Counted from the first letter of the stretch, positions 52,116 through 61,310 are shown. The stretch is DNA of 64,000 bases from Kitasatospora phosalacinea (GCF_000716545.1 NZ_JNWZ01000021.1:1-64000), one strand, 5' to 3'. Numbers and translations: made by a program. The notes: generated by a model not told the origin, from the sequence alone.

Positions 52116-52967
52116 ATGAACGAGATCCTCGTACTCGGCGGCACCGGCACCACCGGCCGCCGCGTCGCCCGCCGCCTCACCGCGCAGGGCCACCGCGTCC
52201 GCACCGCCGCCCGCACCGGCGGCGACCACCGCCTCGACCTGGACGACCCCGCGGGCTGGGCGCCCGCGCTCGACGGCGTGACCGCGCTCTACCTGGTCGA
52301 ACCCGAACTGCGCCCCGGCACCGACCGGCGCGAGCGCCTCCCGCTGCTGGTGGACCGCGCCGTCGCGGCGGGCGTCCGCCGACTGGTGCTGCTCTCCGCG
52401 CACGGCGTCGGCGAGGCCGACGACAGCCACCCGCTGAAAGCGGCCGAACGGGCCGTGCAGGACAGCGGCGCCGACTGGACGATCCTGCGGCCCGGCTGGT
52501 TCGCCCAGAACTTCAGCGAGACCTTCTGGCGCCCGGCCGTCCTGTCCGGCGTCCTCGCGCTGCCCACCGGGGACGGGCGCACCGCGTTCGTCGACGCCGA
52601 GGACATCGCCGAGGTCGCCGCCGCGGCCCTCGCCGAGGACGGCGACCGGCACGCCGGCCGCGCCTACGCGCTGACCGGCCCGCGGGCGATCGACTTCGGC
52701 GAGGCGGCCGAGCTGATCTCCGCCGCCACCGGCCGTCCCGTCCGCCACCAGGACGTCACCGCCGAGGAGTTCGTCGCCACCGCGACCGCGCACGGCGCGC
52801 CCGCCGAGGCCGCGCGGCGGCTGGCCGGACTGCTGACCGACGTCCGCGAGGGCCGCGGGGCGGTGGTGTCCGACGGCGTCGAACGGGCGCTCGGCCGGCC
52901 GGCCCGCTCCTTCGAGGAGCACGTGGCCCGGGCCGCCGAGGCCGGCTGCTGGACGCCCGCGGACTGA
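52116..52967 (+). CDS. NAD(P)-binding NmrA-like protein
   Basis: 283 residues from ATG with GGAGG close by. The Rossmann motif ILVLGGTGTTGRRVARRL (about 4-21) and AAERAVQDSGADWTILRPGWFAQNF match NmrA-like/atypical SDR quinone-reductase-type proteins. Substrate unknown. Probably controlled by the divergent AraC regulator. Confidence 0.9.
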   Translation: MNEILVLGGTGTTGRRVARRLTAQGHRVRTAARTGGDHRLDLDDPAGWAPALDGVTALYLVEPELRPGTDRRERLPLLVDRAVAAGVRRLVLLSAHGVGEADDSHPLKAAERAVQDSGADWTILRPGWFAQNFSETFWRPAVLSGVLALPTGDGRTAFVDAEDIAEVAAAALAEDGDRHAGRAYALTGPRAIDFGEAAELISAATGRPVRHQDVTAEEFVATATAHGAPAEAARRLAGLLTDVREGRGAVVSDGVERALGRPARSFEEHVARAAEAGCWTPAD

Positions 52968-52992
52968 ACGGGGCGGCAACTGGACGGCGGCC

Positions 52993-53095
52993 GGGGCAGC
53001 AGCCGGGTCGGTCATCGGGGCGGCAACCAGGGTGGTAACCGAGGCGGCAGCCAGGTCGGTGACCGGGGCGGCAGCCAGGTCGGTCATCGGGGCGG
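52993..53095. repeat. 24-bp tandem repeat between genes
   Basis: Copies at 52993, 53017, 53041 and 53065, with a partial fifth at 53089; 18 to 22 of 24 positions match. Unit reads like GGGGCGGCAGCCAGGTCGG plus TCATC. It lies in the 206-bp spacer between the reductase and GlxA-type genes. Confidence 0.85.
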
Positions 53096-53173
53096 ACCGG
53101 ACAGGGGGTGACGGCCGGATTCGCCAGAACGGTGTCATTGCGGACGCCGGGCGGGGAAGCCGAGGATGGGGGC

Positions 53174-54169
53174 ATGTCCTCCAACCGCCGCGTGGTGATC
53201 GCGGTCTTCCCCGACGTCGACCTGCTCGACGTCACCGGCCCGGCCGAGGTGTTCGCCCTGGCCGGGCGGGAGAGCGGCGGCCGGGCCGGCTACCGGGTGG
53301 AACTGGCCGGACCGGCGGAGGGCCTGGTGCGCACCTCCGCCGGCGTCCGGCTGGCCGTCGACCTGACGTTCGACCAGGTCACCGGCCCCGTCGACACCCT
53401 GCTGGTGCCGGGCGCGGTCGAACCCGGGTCGGACGGGGAAGGGCCCCGGCCGCGGATCGACCGCGAGGTGGTGGCCTGGCTGGAACGGCTCGCCCCCTCC
53501 GCCCGGCGGGTCGCCTCGGTCTGCGTCGGCGCCCACCTGCTGGCCGCCGCCGGCCTGCTCGACGGCCGGCGCGCCACCACCCACTGGTCGACGGCGGCCC
53601 GGCTCGCCGCCGACCACCCGGAGGTGACGGTCGACCCCGATCCGATCTTCGTCCGGTCCGGGAGGATCTGGACCGGCGCCGGGATCAGCGCCTGCATGGA
53701 CCTCGCCCTCGCCCTGGTCGCCGAGGACCACGGCGAGGAACTGGCGATGGCCGTCGCCCGGCAACTGGTCATGTACCTCAAGCGGCAGGGCGGCCAGAGC
53801 CAGTTCTCCGTCCCGCTCAGCGCCCCGCCCACCTCCCGCCGGGACATCGACGACCTGCGCCTGCACATCGCCGAGCACCCCGCCGACGACCTCTCCGCGA
53901 GCGCGCTGGCCGCCCGGATGTGCCTGAGCGAGCGCCACTTCGCGCGGGTGTTCCGGCAGGAGACGGGGACGACCCCGGCGGCGTACGTCGAAGCCGCGAG
54001 GCTGGAGGCCGCCCGGCGCCTGCTGGAGGGCACCGACCGGCCGCTCGAACACGTCGCCGCCGCGAGCGGCCTCGGCTCGGTCGAGACGCTCCACCGCACG
54101 ATGCGCCGCCGCCTGGGCACGACACCGGCCGCGTACCGCAGGCGCTTCCGGGTGACGACCGGCCCCTGA
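53174..54169 (+). CDS. GlxA-family regulator (DJ-1/PfpI plus AraC)
   Basis: 331 residues. The first 190 residues are a DJ-1/PfpI-like domain (VVIAVFPDVDLLDVTGPAEVF and VASVCVGAHLLAAAGLLDGR with the nucleophile-elbow Cys about residue 117). The last 100 are an AraC HTH pair (SASALAARMCLSERHFARVF and HVAAASGLGSVETLHRTMRR). Likely controls the isochorismatase-like gene that follows. Confidence 0.92.
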   Translation: MSSNRRVVIAVFPDVDLLDVTGPAEVFALAGRESGGRAGYRVELAGPAEGLVRTSAGVRLAVDLTFDQVTGPVDTLLVPGAVEPGSDGEGPRPRIDREVVAWLERLAPSARRVASVCVGAHLLAAAGLLDGRRATTHWSTAARLAADHPEVTVDPDPIFVRSGRIWTGAGISACMDLALALVAEDHGEELAMAVARQLVMYLKRQGGQSQFSVPLSAPPTSRRDIDDLRLHIAEHPADDLSASALAARMCLSERHFARVFRQETGTTPAAYVEAARLEAARRLLEGTDRPLEHVAAASGLGSVETLHRTMRRRLGTTPAAYRRRFRVTTGP

Positions 54170-54189
54170 ACGGGCGCCTCCCGAGCCCT

Positions 54190-54229
54190 TGACCACCACC
54201 TGACCACTCCATGACCACCCCCTGACCAC
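54190..54229 (+). promoter_or_regulatory. Four helically phased TGACCAC repeats
   Basis: TGACCAC occurs at 54190, 54201, 54212 and 54223, exactly 11 bp apart, so all copies face one side of the helix. They lie between the GlxA-type gene and the hydrolase gene, 40-80 bp before its start. Confidence 0.55.
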
Positions 54230-54269
54230 TTCCTGCCCGACCCCTGAGAAACACGAGGAGATTACTGTC

Positions 54270-54890
54270 ATGAGCATGCAAGAAACGTCCGCGACGCTGC
54301 GCACCGTGATCGGCCTGGACGGCACCCCGCCGCGCCTCGCCGAGGCGACGGTGGTGCTGATCGACTACCAGAACACTTACCTGGAAGGCGTGATGGCGCT
54401 GGAGGGCGCCGAGGAGGCGCTCGCGGCCGGGGCGCGGCTGCTGGCGGCGGCCCGGGCGGCCGGCGCGCCGGTGGTGCACGTGGTCAACGACGGCGGGCCG
54501 GGGACGCCGTACGACGTCCGGGCCGAGATCGGGGCGATCAGCGCGCCGGTCGCGCCGGCTCCGGGGGAGCGGGTGGTGGTGAAGACCTTCCCCGACGCCT
54601 TCCACGGGACCGAACTGGCGAAGGTGCTGGAGGAGGCGGACGGGGACGGGCCGCGCCGCGACCTGGTGCTGGCCGGCTTCATGACGCACATGTGCGTGGC
54701 GTTCACCGCGCAGGGGGCGTTCCGCGAGGGGTGGCGGCCGACGGTGGTCGCCGAGGCGTGCGCGACCCGGACGCTGCCGGGGCCGGACGGCCGCGCCGTG
54801 CCGGCGGCGCAGCTGCACGCCGCGGCGCTGGCGACCGTCGGAGACCTGTACGGGACGGTGGTGGCGCGGGTCGCCGACCTCACCGGGTGA
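54270..54890 (+). CDS. Isochorismatase-like cysteine hydrolase
   Basis: 206 residues, ATG with GAGGAGA upstream. The catalytic triad positions are visible: Asp in VLIDYQNTY (about 32), Lys in VVKTFPDAF (about 108) and Cys in GFMTHMCVAFTAQ (about 143). The family covers isochorismatase, nicotinamidase and related amidases. Its end overlaps the MFS gene end by 11 bp on the opposite strand. Confidence 0.92.
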   Translation: MSMQETSATLRTVIGLDGTPPRLAEATVVLIDYQNTYLEGVMALEGAEEALAAGARLLAAARAAGAPVVHVVNDGGPGTPYDVRAEIGAISAPVAPAPGERVVVKTFPDAFHGTELAKVLEEADGDGPRRDLVLAGFMTHMCVAFTAQGAFREGWRPTVVAEACATRTLPGPDGRAVPAAQLHAAALATVGDLYGTVVARVADLTG

Positions 54891-56130
54891 GGGCCAGCCG
54901 GTCGGCGCCGTAGTGGCGCTGGGCGTAGGCGGCCGCGGTGGTGGCCGCGCCGAGGGCGAGCCAGCCGAGCGGGCCGGTGGCCAGGACGGCGCCGGTGAGC
55001 AGGAGCGGGCCCGCGGCCTTCTCGGTGGAGTGGGCCATGCCCGCCACCCCGAGGTACTCGGGCCGGGCCCGCTCCGGGGCGAGCGCCACCGACAGCTCCC
55101 AGGAGACCACCGAGCGGACCAGCTCGGCCAGCGTCACCAGCACCGCCGCGAGCAGCAGCAGCGCGGAGGCGGCCGGCGTGCCCGCGCGGTGGGCCAGGGC
55201 CGCCGCCGCGCAGCAGCCGAGGATCGCGAACCCGTACAGCGGGACCACCCGCACCGCCTGCCGGGCGCTGTGCACCAGGGCGGAGACCCGGAGCTGGGCG
55301 AAGACCACGACCAGGGTGTTGATCGCCAGGAAGGCGGGGATCAGCGCGTGCGGGGCGCTGGTGGAGTGGATCAGCCACAGCGGCAGGCCGACGTTGAGGA
55401 TCGCGTCGTCGATGGTGAGCACCGCGTCCAGGGCGACGAAGCGCAGGTAACCGGCGTCCCGCCAGGGGTTGGGGCGGGGCCCGGCGTCCGGGGCGGCGAG
55501 GCGGCCGTCGGCGGCCCCGGCCCGGTGCCGGTCGCGGAGGGAGGCCACCAGGGCGGCCGAGAGCAGGAAGGAGGCCGCGTCGGCGACCACCAGCGTCCGG
55601 TACGCGGTGGCCGTGCCCACCGCCAGGCCGATCGCGGCCAGGCCGGCGCCCGCCGCGTACCCGGCGTTCATCGCGGTGCGCGACAGCGCCCGGTAGGCCG
55701 AGTGCTGCCCCTCCGAGACCTCGGTGGCGTACAGGATCTCCATCGAGCGGGCTGCTCGGTCACCCAGCGTGGCCAGCGCCACCACCAGCAGCAGCGCCGT
55801 GAACGAGGAGCAGAACAGCACCGCCGTCAGCGCCGCCACCCGCAGCAGGTGGCACCCGATCAGCACCCGCCGCCCCCCGTACGAGGCGGCCAGCCGGCCC
55901 GCGACCGGGGTGCCCGCGATGCCCGCCACCGAGGAGGCGCCCAGCAGCAGCCCGACCTCGGCGGCCGTCAGCCGGCTCAGCTCGGTGAAGTACAGCACGC
56001 AGACCGCCGACCAGACGCCGGTGCCGGTGCGGTCGACGAACAGCGTCAACAGCATGGTCCGGCCGTCCCGCCCGCCCGGCGGGCGGAGCAGTTGGGCCGT
56101 CAGGCCGACGGTCTTGGTGCGTTCGCGCAT
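54880..56130 (-). CDS. MFS transporter
   Basis: 416 residues with about 12 membrane segments. The loop 2-3 motif ...GRLAASYGGRRVLIG matches the MFS motif G-x-L-A-D-R-x-G-R-R-x. Likely an exporter or drug efflux protein. A 29-bp inverted repeat lies upstream, in the gap shared with the DinB-fold gene. Confidence 0.9.
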   Translation of the reverse strand: MRERTKTVGLTAQLLRPPGGRDGRTMLLTLFVDRTGTGVWSAVCVLYFTELSRLTAAEVGLLLGASSVAGIAGTPVAGRLAASYGGRRVLIGCHLLRVAALTAVLFCSSFTALLLVVALATLGDRAARSMEILYATEVSEGQHSAYRALSRTAMNAGYAAGAGLAAIGLAVGTATAYRTLVVADAASFLLSAALVASLRDRHRAGAADGRLAAPDAGPRPNPWRDAGYLRFVALDAVLTIDDAILNVGLPLWLIHSTSAPHALIPAFLAINTLVVVFAQLRVSALVHSARQAVRVVPLYGFAILGCCAAAALAHRAGTPAASALLLLAAVLVTLAELVRSVVSWELSVALAPERARPEYLGVAGMAHSTEKAAGPLLLTGAVLATGPLGWLALGAATTAAAYAQRHYGADRLALTR

Positions 56131-56189
56131 GGTTCCCCCGTTCTCCGAGGCCGGTTCCTTCGTGCCGGGAGCACTCTGCCCGAGAAATG

Positions 56190-56218
56190 TCTCGATATCA
56201 AGATGCTTGATGTCGAGA
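56190..56218. promoter_or_regulatory. 29-bp MarR-like operator in MFS/DinB divergent gap
   Basis: TCTCGATATCAAG (56190-56202) is inverted as CTTGATGTCGAGA (56206-56218) with one mismatch in 13 and a 3-bp centre. The sequence resembles MarR-type sites, yet no MarR gene is adjacent. Confidence 0.65.
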
Positions 56219-56252
56219 TGCCCTGTCGGGATCCGGTGGGTACGCTCGGCGC

Positions 56253-56921
56253 ATGGTTGATCACGAGCGGGTGGAACACCCCGGCGCCGTCGGCCCGGTG
56301 ACGGCGGACGACCTCGCCGAGGGCGTGCGGCTGGTCGTCGCCCTGCTGAGCGGGCCGGACGCGGCGGCCGCCGACTGGGACCGGCCCGCCGGAACGCTGG
56401 AGTGGAGCTGCTGGGAGACCGCGGAGCACTTGGCGGACGACCTGTTCTCCTACGCGGCCCAGCTGGGGCCGCAGTCGCCCCCCGCCGAGGGCTTCGTGCC
56501 GTTCGTCTACCAGCGGGAGGCGCCGGGCAAGCCCGCCAACGTCGTCTTCGCCGAGCGGGAGGCCGGACCGCGCGGCCTGGTCCGGGTCCTGGAGGCCTGC
56601 GGAGCGCTGCTGGTGGCGATGGTCCGCACGGCGCGCCCGCAGGACCGCGCCTTCCACGGCTTCGGGACGGCGGACGCCGAGGGCAGCGCCGCCATGGGGC
56701 TGGTCGAACTCTTCGCCCACGCCCGGGACCTGGCGCTCGGCCTGGGCCTGGAGTGGACGGCGCCCGCCGGGATCACCACCCGGGTGCTGGCCCGGCTCTT
56801 CCCCGACGCGCCGGCCGGTACCGACCCCTGGCCCACCCTGCTGTGGGCCACCGGCCGGGGCGACCTGCCCGGCCGCGACCGGCCCGCCGAGTGGCGCTGG
56901 TACAGCGCCCCGCGCGACTGA
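56253..56921 (+). CDS. DinB-fold / maleylpyruvate-isomerase-like protein
   Basis: 222 residues. WSCWETAEHLADDLFSYAAQ (about 49-68) and VELFAHARDLALGLGLEW (about 150-167) match the metal-binding His pattern of mycothiol-dependent TIGR03083/DinB-like proteins. Likely cytoplasmic and thiol-dependent. Probably co-regulated with the divergent MFS transporter through the shared operator. Confidence 0.82.
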   Translation: MVDHERVEHPGAVGPVTADDLAEGVRLVVALLSGPDAAAADWDRPAGTLEWSCWETAEHLADDLFSYAAQLGPQSPPAEGFVPFVYQREAPGKPANVVFAEREAGPRGLVRVLEACGALLVAMVRTARPQDRAFHGFGTADAEGSAAMGLVELFAHARDLALGLGLEWTAPAGITTRVLARLFPDAPAGTDPWPTLLWATGRGDLPGRDRPAEWRWYSAPRD

Positions 56922-56970
56922 GCACCGGCCCGCGCGACTGAGCACCGGCCCGCACGGCTGAGCACCGCTC
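56911..56970 (+). repeat. 20-bp tandem repeat over a stop codon
   Basis: CGCGCGACTGAGCACCGGCC is repeated at 56911 and 56931, with a third copy (four differences) at 56951. The first copy contains the last codons and stop of the DinB-fold gene. Confidence 0.9.
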
Positions 56971-57013
56971 CGTGCCGGGCCGTGCCCCCGGCCGGCCCCG
57001 CCCCTCGCGCGGG

Positions 57014-57862
57014 TCACAGCAGGGGCTGGATGTCCCCCGTGGTGACGGTGGGGCCGGTGCCGCGGGTGGTCAGGTCGCCCGGGGGGATGCCCGGGTGGTG
57101 GCGGGAGTCGCCGGGGGCGGCGGGGGACGGGCCGGCGAGGGAGATTCGGGAGACGATGCGGTAGCGGTCGCCCCGGTAGAGCGAGTGGACGTACTCGACG
57201 GGGCCGCCGGAGGCGTCGGTGGTCAGCCGCTCGAAGCGCAGCGCGGGGGAGAGGGCGGGGACGGTCAGCAGCCGGGCCTCGCGGTCGCTGACCACGGTGG
57301 GCTCGATGGCCTGGACGGCCTGGTGGACGTGCACGCCGCGGGCGGCCATCAACTGGTAGAGGTCGCCGCGCTCCAGGTCGGCGGGGGCCAGGCCGGGCAG
57401 CAGGGCGGCCGGGATGTGCAGGTGCTCGATCGCCATCGGCTCGCCGTCGACCAGCCGCAGCAGGACGATGTGCAGGATCGGCGTCGGCGGTGAGAGCGAC
57501 AGCTTGCGGCCGATCGCCGCGCCGGCCGGCATCGAGCCGAACTCCAGCACCCGGCTGGTCCAACTCCCGGACGCCCGGGGCACGCTGAAGGCCGGCTCGC
57601 CGCCGCCGGACGGGGTCAGCTCCTGGACGATCTTGGCGGGGGCGACGAACATGCCGCGCCCGTGCTCGCGCACCAGCAGCCCCGCGGCCACCAGTTCGTC
57701 CACCCCGGCGCGCAGCGTCGGGCGCGAGACGCCGAGCTGGGCGCAGAGCGTCCGCTCGGAGGGGACCGGGTCGCCGGGGGTCAGCGACTCGACCAGTTCG
57801 CGCAGGTACTCCCTGACCTGATCGCGCTTCAATCCCGCCCCGCCGGACGAATCCGTCGCCAT
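57014..57862 (-). CDS. GntR/UTRA regulator, DasR-like paralogue
   Basis: 282 residues. Winged HTH VPSERTLCAQLGVSRPTLRA (about 33-52), then a UTRA effector domain (MAIEHLHIPAALLPGL, VEYVHSLYRGDRYRIVSRISL) that binds phosphosugars in DasR. Unlike DasR it has about 40 extra C-terminal residues (Pro/Gly/Thr-rich). Divergent from a sugar transporter and a hexosaminidase with inverted repeats between, so it probably represses them. Confidence 0.88.
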   Translation of the reverse strand: MATDSSGGAGLKRDQVREYLRELVESLTPGDPVPSERTLCAQLGVSRPTLRAGVDELVAAGLLVREHGRGMFVAPAKIVQELTPSGGGEPAFSVPRASGSWTSRVLEFGSMPAGAAIGRKLSLSPPTPILHIVLLRLVDGEPMAIEHLHIPAALLPGLAPADLERGDLYQLMAARGVHVHQAVQAIEPTVVSDREARLLTVPALSPALRFERLTTDASGGPVEYVHSLYRGDRYRIVSRISLAGPSPAAPGDSRHHPGIPPGDLTTRGTGPTVTTGDIQPLL

Positions 57863-57881
57863 CGTTCCATCCCCTTCACTT

Positions 57882-57912
57882 CGAACTGGTCAGACCATAC
57901 CAGACCAGTTCG
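57882..57912. promoter_or_regulatory. GntR operator (dre-like)
   Basis: CGAACTGGTC (57882-57891) and GACCAGTTCG (57903-57912) form a perfect 10-bp inverted repeat with an 11-bp centre. The core ACTGGTC...GACCAGT is the DasR dre sequence, 20 bp before the regulator gene. Confidence 0.75.
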
Positions 57913-58034
57913 CGGACCTTACCAGTGGCCGACCGGACGCCGGAAGGCCCGCACTCGATGTCTTCCTCGCAGGTAGATGGCCAAGTTACCTGGGCGCACG
58001 GGGCCTTGACGGGGTGTGGCGGCTGTGCCACCTT

Positions 58035-58076
58035 CTCTTACCACTGACCGGACCAGTTCACTCTACTGGTAAAGAG
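58035..58076. promoter_or_regulatory. Second GntR-type operator before the transporter
   Basis: ACCAGT (58052-58057) faces ACTGGT (58065-58070), and CTCTTACCA is roughly mirrored by TGGTAAAGAG at the ends. It is 60-100 bp before the substrate-binding gene and carries the same half-sites as 57882-57912. Confidence 0.55.
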
Positions 58077-58134
58077 CCGGTCTCCTTCGAACACCCCCAC
58101 CGGCATCCCCTGCACCCCCGAGGCGGCACCCACC

Positions 58135-59409
58135 GTGAGATCCACCGCACTTCCGGCCACCCTGCGCTCCGCGATCGCCCTGCTGCTCGGCGCGGCCACC
58201 CTGACCGCCTGCTCCTCCGGCTCCGGCTCCCAGGAAGCGTCCGGACCGGCCGAACTGACGGTCTGGATCATGAAGGACAGCGTCACCGATGCCTTCCTGA
58301 AGGACTTCCAGGCCGACTTCGAGGCCGGCCACCCCGGCACCACCCTGAAGGTGCAGATCCAGGAGTGGGACGGCATCGGCCAGAAGGTCACCAGTGCGCT
58401 GGCCAGCAAGGACGCCCCCGACGTGATCGAGGTCGGCAACACCCAGGTCGCCCAGTACGCGGCCAGCGGCGGCGTGCACGACCTCAGCGACAAGGCCGCC
58501 GAACTCGACGGCGGGCACTGGATCCCCGGCCTCGCCGAGCCGGGCAAGATCGGCGGTCGGCAGTTCGGCATCCCCTGGTACGCCGCCAACCGCGTGGTCA
58601 TCTACCGCAAGGACCTGTTCCAGCAGGCCGGCATCACCACCCCGCCCAGGACCCGCGAGGAGTGGATCGCCGACACCCGGAAGCTCGACACCGGCGGCAA
58701 CGAGGGCATCTACCTCACCGGCCAGACCTGGTACGTGCTGGCCGGCTTCCTCTGGGACGAGGGCGGCGACCTCGCCGCCAAGGGCTCCGACGGCAAGTGG
58801 GCCGGCACCCTGGACACCCCGCAGGCCAAGGCCGCGATCGGCTTCTACCAGCAGCTCCAGTCCCTCGGCAAGGGACCCAAGGACGCCGACGAGGCCAAGC
58901 CGCCGCAGGCCGAGGTGTTCGCCCAGGGCCACACCGCGCAGGTGATCTCCACCCCCGGCGGCGCCGCCGCCATCCTCAAGGCCAACCCGGAGCTCAAGGA
59001 CCGGCTCGGCTTCTTCCCGATCCCCGGCAAGAGCGCCGACAAGCCCGGCGCGGTCTTCACCGGCGGCTCCGACCTGATCGTCCCCGAGTCCTCCCGCCAC
59101 CAGCAGGCCGCCTACGAAGTGGTCAAGGCGCTGGCCGGGGACAAGTGGCAGACCGAGATCGCCAAGCGGATGAGCTACGTCCCCAACCGGACCACCCTGG
59201 CCTCCGTGCTCAGCGCCGACGAGGGCGCCGCCGCGATGGCCGCCGGCGCGGTCAACGGCCACGCCACCCCCAACTCGCCCGACTGGGCCGCCGTCGAGGC
59301 CGACAACCCGATCAAGCAGTACATGACCCAGGTCCTCACCGGCGCCGACCCGGCCGCCGCGGGCAGGACCGCCAGCGAGGCCATCACCAAGGCGCTCAGC
59401 GGCAACTGA
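58135..59409 (+). CDS. Sugar ABC transporter substrate-binding lipoprotein (DasA-like)
   Basis: 424 residues from GTG. Signal peptide with lipobox LTACSS (Cys about 26). ELTVWIMKDS, DAPDVIEVGNTQVAQY and GIPWYAANRVVIYRKDLF match CUT1-type oligosaccharide-binding proteins; the last part resembles chitobiose-binding DasA. First gene of a four-gene unit ending in a hexosaminidase, which supports aminosugar uptake. Confidence 0.88.
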   Translation: MRSTALPATLRSAIALLLGAATLTACSSGSGSQEASGPAELTVWIMKDSVTDAFLKDFQADFEAGHPGTTLKVQIQEWDGIGQKVTSALASKDAPDVIEVGNTQVAQYAASGGVHDLSDKAAELDGGHWIPGLAEPGKIGGRQFGIPWYAANRVVIYRKDLFQQAGITTPPRTREEWIADTRKLDTGGNEGIYLTGQTWYVLAGFLWDEGGDLAAKGSDGKWAGTLDTPQAKAAIGFYQQLQSLGKGPKDADEAKPPQAEVFAQGHTAQVISTPGGAAAILKANPELKDRLGFFPIPGKSADKPGAVFTGGSDLIVPESSRHQQAAYEVVKALAGDKWQTEIAKRMSYVPNRTTLASVLSADEGAAAMAAGAVNGHATPNSPDWAAVEADNPIKQYMTQVLTGADPAAAGRTASEAITKALSGN

Positions 59410-59486
59410 CCCCGGCCGGGCCCCGCGCCGCGCCCGGCCGCGTCCCGCCGACCCGCCCCGCACGCCCGACAGGAGTACACCCCGCC

Positions 59487-60401
59487 GTGCCCACCGACGC
59501 GCCACCGCCGCTCCGCACCCGGATCCGGCCCTACCTGCTCATCGCCCCGACCCTGGTGGGCGCGGCGTACCTGCTGCTCTACCCCGTCGCCCGCAACCTG
59601 GTGATCTCCTTCCAGCACTTCCGGCTGGCCGAACTGATCCGCGGCGGCGCCCCCTTCGTCGGGTTCGACAACTACACCGCGCTGCTCTCCGACCCCAAGT
59701 TCTGGACCGTCACCGTCCGCACCCTCGGCTGGACCGCCCTCAACACCGCGCTGATCACCGGCCTCGGCACGCTCGTCGCGCTGATGCTGGTCCGGCTCGG
59801 CCGGCGGATGCGGCTGGCCGTGATGAGCGCCCTGGTCCTGGTCTGGGCGACCCCCGTGATCGCCGCCACCACCGTCTTCCAGTGGCTGTTCCAGTCCCGC
59901 TTCGGAGTGGTCAACTGGGCGCTTGACCAGTTGGGGCTGCACGGCTACCACGACTACGCCTGGTTCGCCCACTCCGGCGCCACCTTCACCGTCCTGGTGC
60001 TGCTGGTGGTCTGGCAGTCCGTCCCGTTCGCCGCGCTCACCCTCTACGGCGGGCTCACCACCATCCCGGGCGAGCTCTACGAATCCGCCCGGATCGACGG
60101 CGCGGGCGCCTGGCAGACCTTCCACCTGGTCACCGTCCCCGTGCTGCGCCCGCTGTTCGCGCTGGTCACCTCGCTCGAAGTGATCTGGACCTTCAAGTGC
60201 TTCGCCCAGATCTGGGTGGTCAGCCAGGGCGGCCCCGACGGCGCCACCACCACCCTGCCCGTCTACGCCTTCCAGATCGCCCAGAACCTGCACAAGTACG
60301 ACCTCGGCTCCGCGGCCTCCACGCTCACCGTGCTGATCCTGCTCGCCGCGCTCGTCACCACCCTGCGGCGGATGCACCGCCAGGAAGGAGCCGAGGCGTG
60401 A
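59487..60401 (+). CDS. Sugar ABC transporter permease (first)
   Basis: 304 residues from GTG with AGGAG upstream. Six membrane segments. The EAA loop reads ELYESARIDGAGAWQTFHLV. Forms the channel with the next permease; the ATPase is not encoded here and is probably the shared MsiK type. Confidence 0.92.
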   Translation: MPTDAPPPLRTRIRPYLLIAPTLVGAAYLLLYPVARNLVISFQHFRLAELIRGGAPFVGFDNYTALLSDPKFWTVTVRTLGWTALNTALITGLGTLVALMLVRLGRRMRLAVMSALVLVWATPVIAATTVFQWLFQSRFGVVNWALDQLGLHGYHDYAWFAHSGATFTVLVLLVVWQSVPFAALTLYGGLTTIPGELYESARIDGAGAWQTFHLVTVPVLRPLFALVTSLEVIWTFKCFAQIWVVSQGGPDGATTTLPVYAFQIAQNLHKYDLGSAASTLTVLILLAALVTTLRRMHRQEGAEA

Positions 60402-61258
60402 ACCCCCTCGCCCCCCGCGAGCTCCTCGCCCCCCGCCGGCTGCGCCGGCTGCCGCTCAACCTCGCCGCGCTCGCCGTCCTCGCCACCGCCGCGTTCCCGG
60501 TGTACTGGATGGTGGTCACCGCCTTCAAACCCACCGCCGAGATCCAGTCCGCCACCCCCGCCTTCCTGCCCCTGCACCCCACCCTCGACCACTTCTCCAC
60601 GGCGATCCACGCCCCCGGCTTCGGCGGCTACTGGCGCAACAGCCTGCTGGTCACCCTCGGCGCCGTCCTGCTCTCCCTGGCCGTCGCCCTGCTCGCCGCG
60701 TACGCCGTCGGCCGACTGCGCTGGCGCGGCCGACGGGCCTTCCTGCTGCTGGTGTTCACCGCCCAGATGGCGCCCTGGGAGGCGCTGCTGATCCCGATGT
60801 ACGTGATCGCCCGCGACACCGACATGCTCGACAGCCTCAGCATGCTCACCCTGGTCTACTTCATGACCACCCTCCCCTTCACCATCGTCACGCTGCGCGG
60901 CTTCCTCGCCGCCGTCCCCGCCGAGCTGGAGGAGGCCGCCCAGGTCGACGGCTGCACCCGGGCCGCCGCCTTCCGCCGGATCACCCTCCCGCTGCTCGCC
61001 CCCGGCCTGCTCGCCACCTCGCTGTTCGGCTTCATCACCGCGTGGAACGAGTTCGCCTTCGCCAACACCCTGATCATCAAGAACCAGGACGCCCGCACCC
61101 TCCCGGTCTGGCTCTCCTCCTTCGCCAACGTCTTCGGCACCGACTGGGGCGCCACCATGGCCGCCGCGACGCTCTTCATGCTCCCCGTCCTGCTGGTCTT
61201 CCTGTTCCTGCAGAACAAGGTCACCACCGGCATGACCGCCGGCGCCGTCAAGGGCTGA
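60398..61258 (+). CDS. Sugar ABC transporter permease (second)
   Basis: 286 residues from GTG overlapping the preceding stop by 4 bp, with AGGAAGGAG upstream. EAA motif ELEEAAQVDGCTRAAAFRRI and a final FLFLQNKVTTGMTAGAVKG, typical of MalG-like permeases. Partner of the upstream permease. Confidence 0.92.
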   Translation: MNPLAPRELLAPRRLRRLPLNLAALAVLATAAFPVYWMVVTAFKPTAEIQSATPAFLPLHPTLDHFSTAIHAPGFGGYWRNSLLVTLGAVLLSLAVALLAAYAVGRLRWRGRRAFLLLVFTAQMAPWEALLIPMYVIARDTDMLDSLSMLTLVYFMTTLPFTIVTLRGFLAAVPAELEEAAQVDGCTRAAAFRRITLPLLAPGLLATSLFGFITAWNEFAFANTLIIKNQDARTLPVWLSSFANVFGTDWGATMAAATLFMLPVLLVFLFLQNKVTTGMTAGAVKG

Positions 61259-61310
61259 ACCCCCGCCCCGGCCACCCCGCCCACCCCTACCCCCGGAAGA
61301 AGACCACCCC

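Noticed and set aside
52993..53095. A CRISPR array
   Set aside because: The 24-bp units are directly adjacent without spacers and no cas genes are present.
57014..57862. Naming the GntR regulator dasR
   Set aside because: The DNA-binding and UTRA parts are only DasR-like, and it has an extra C-terminal tail; a paralogue is more likely.
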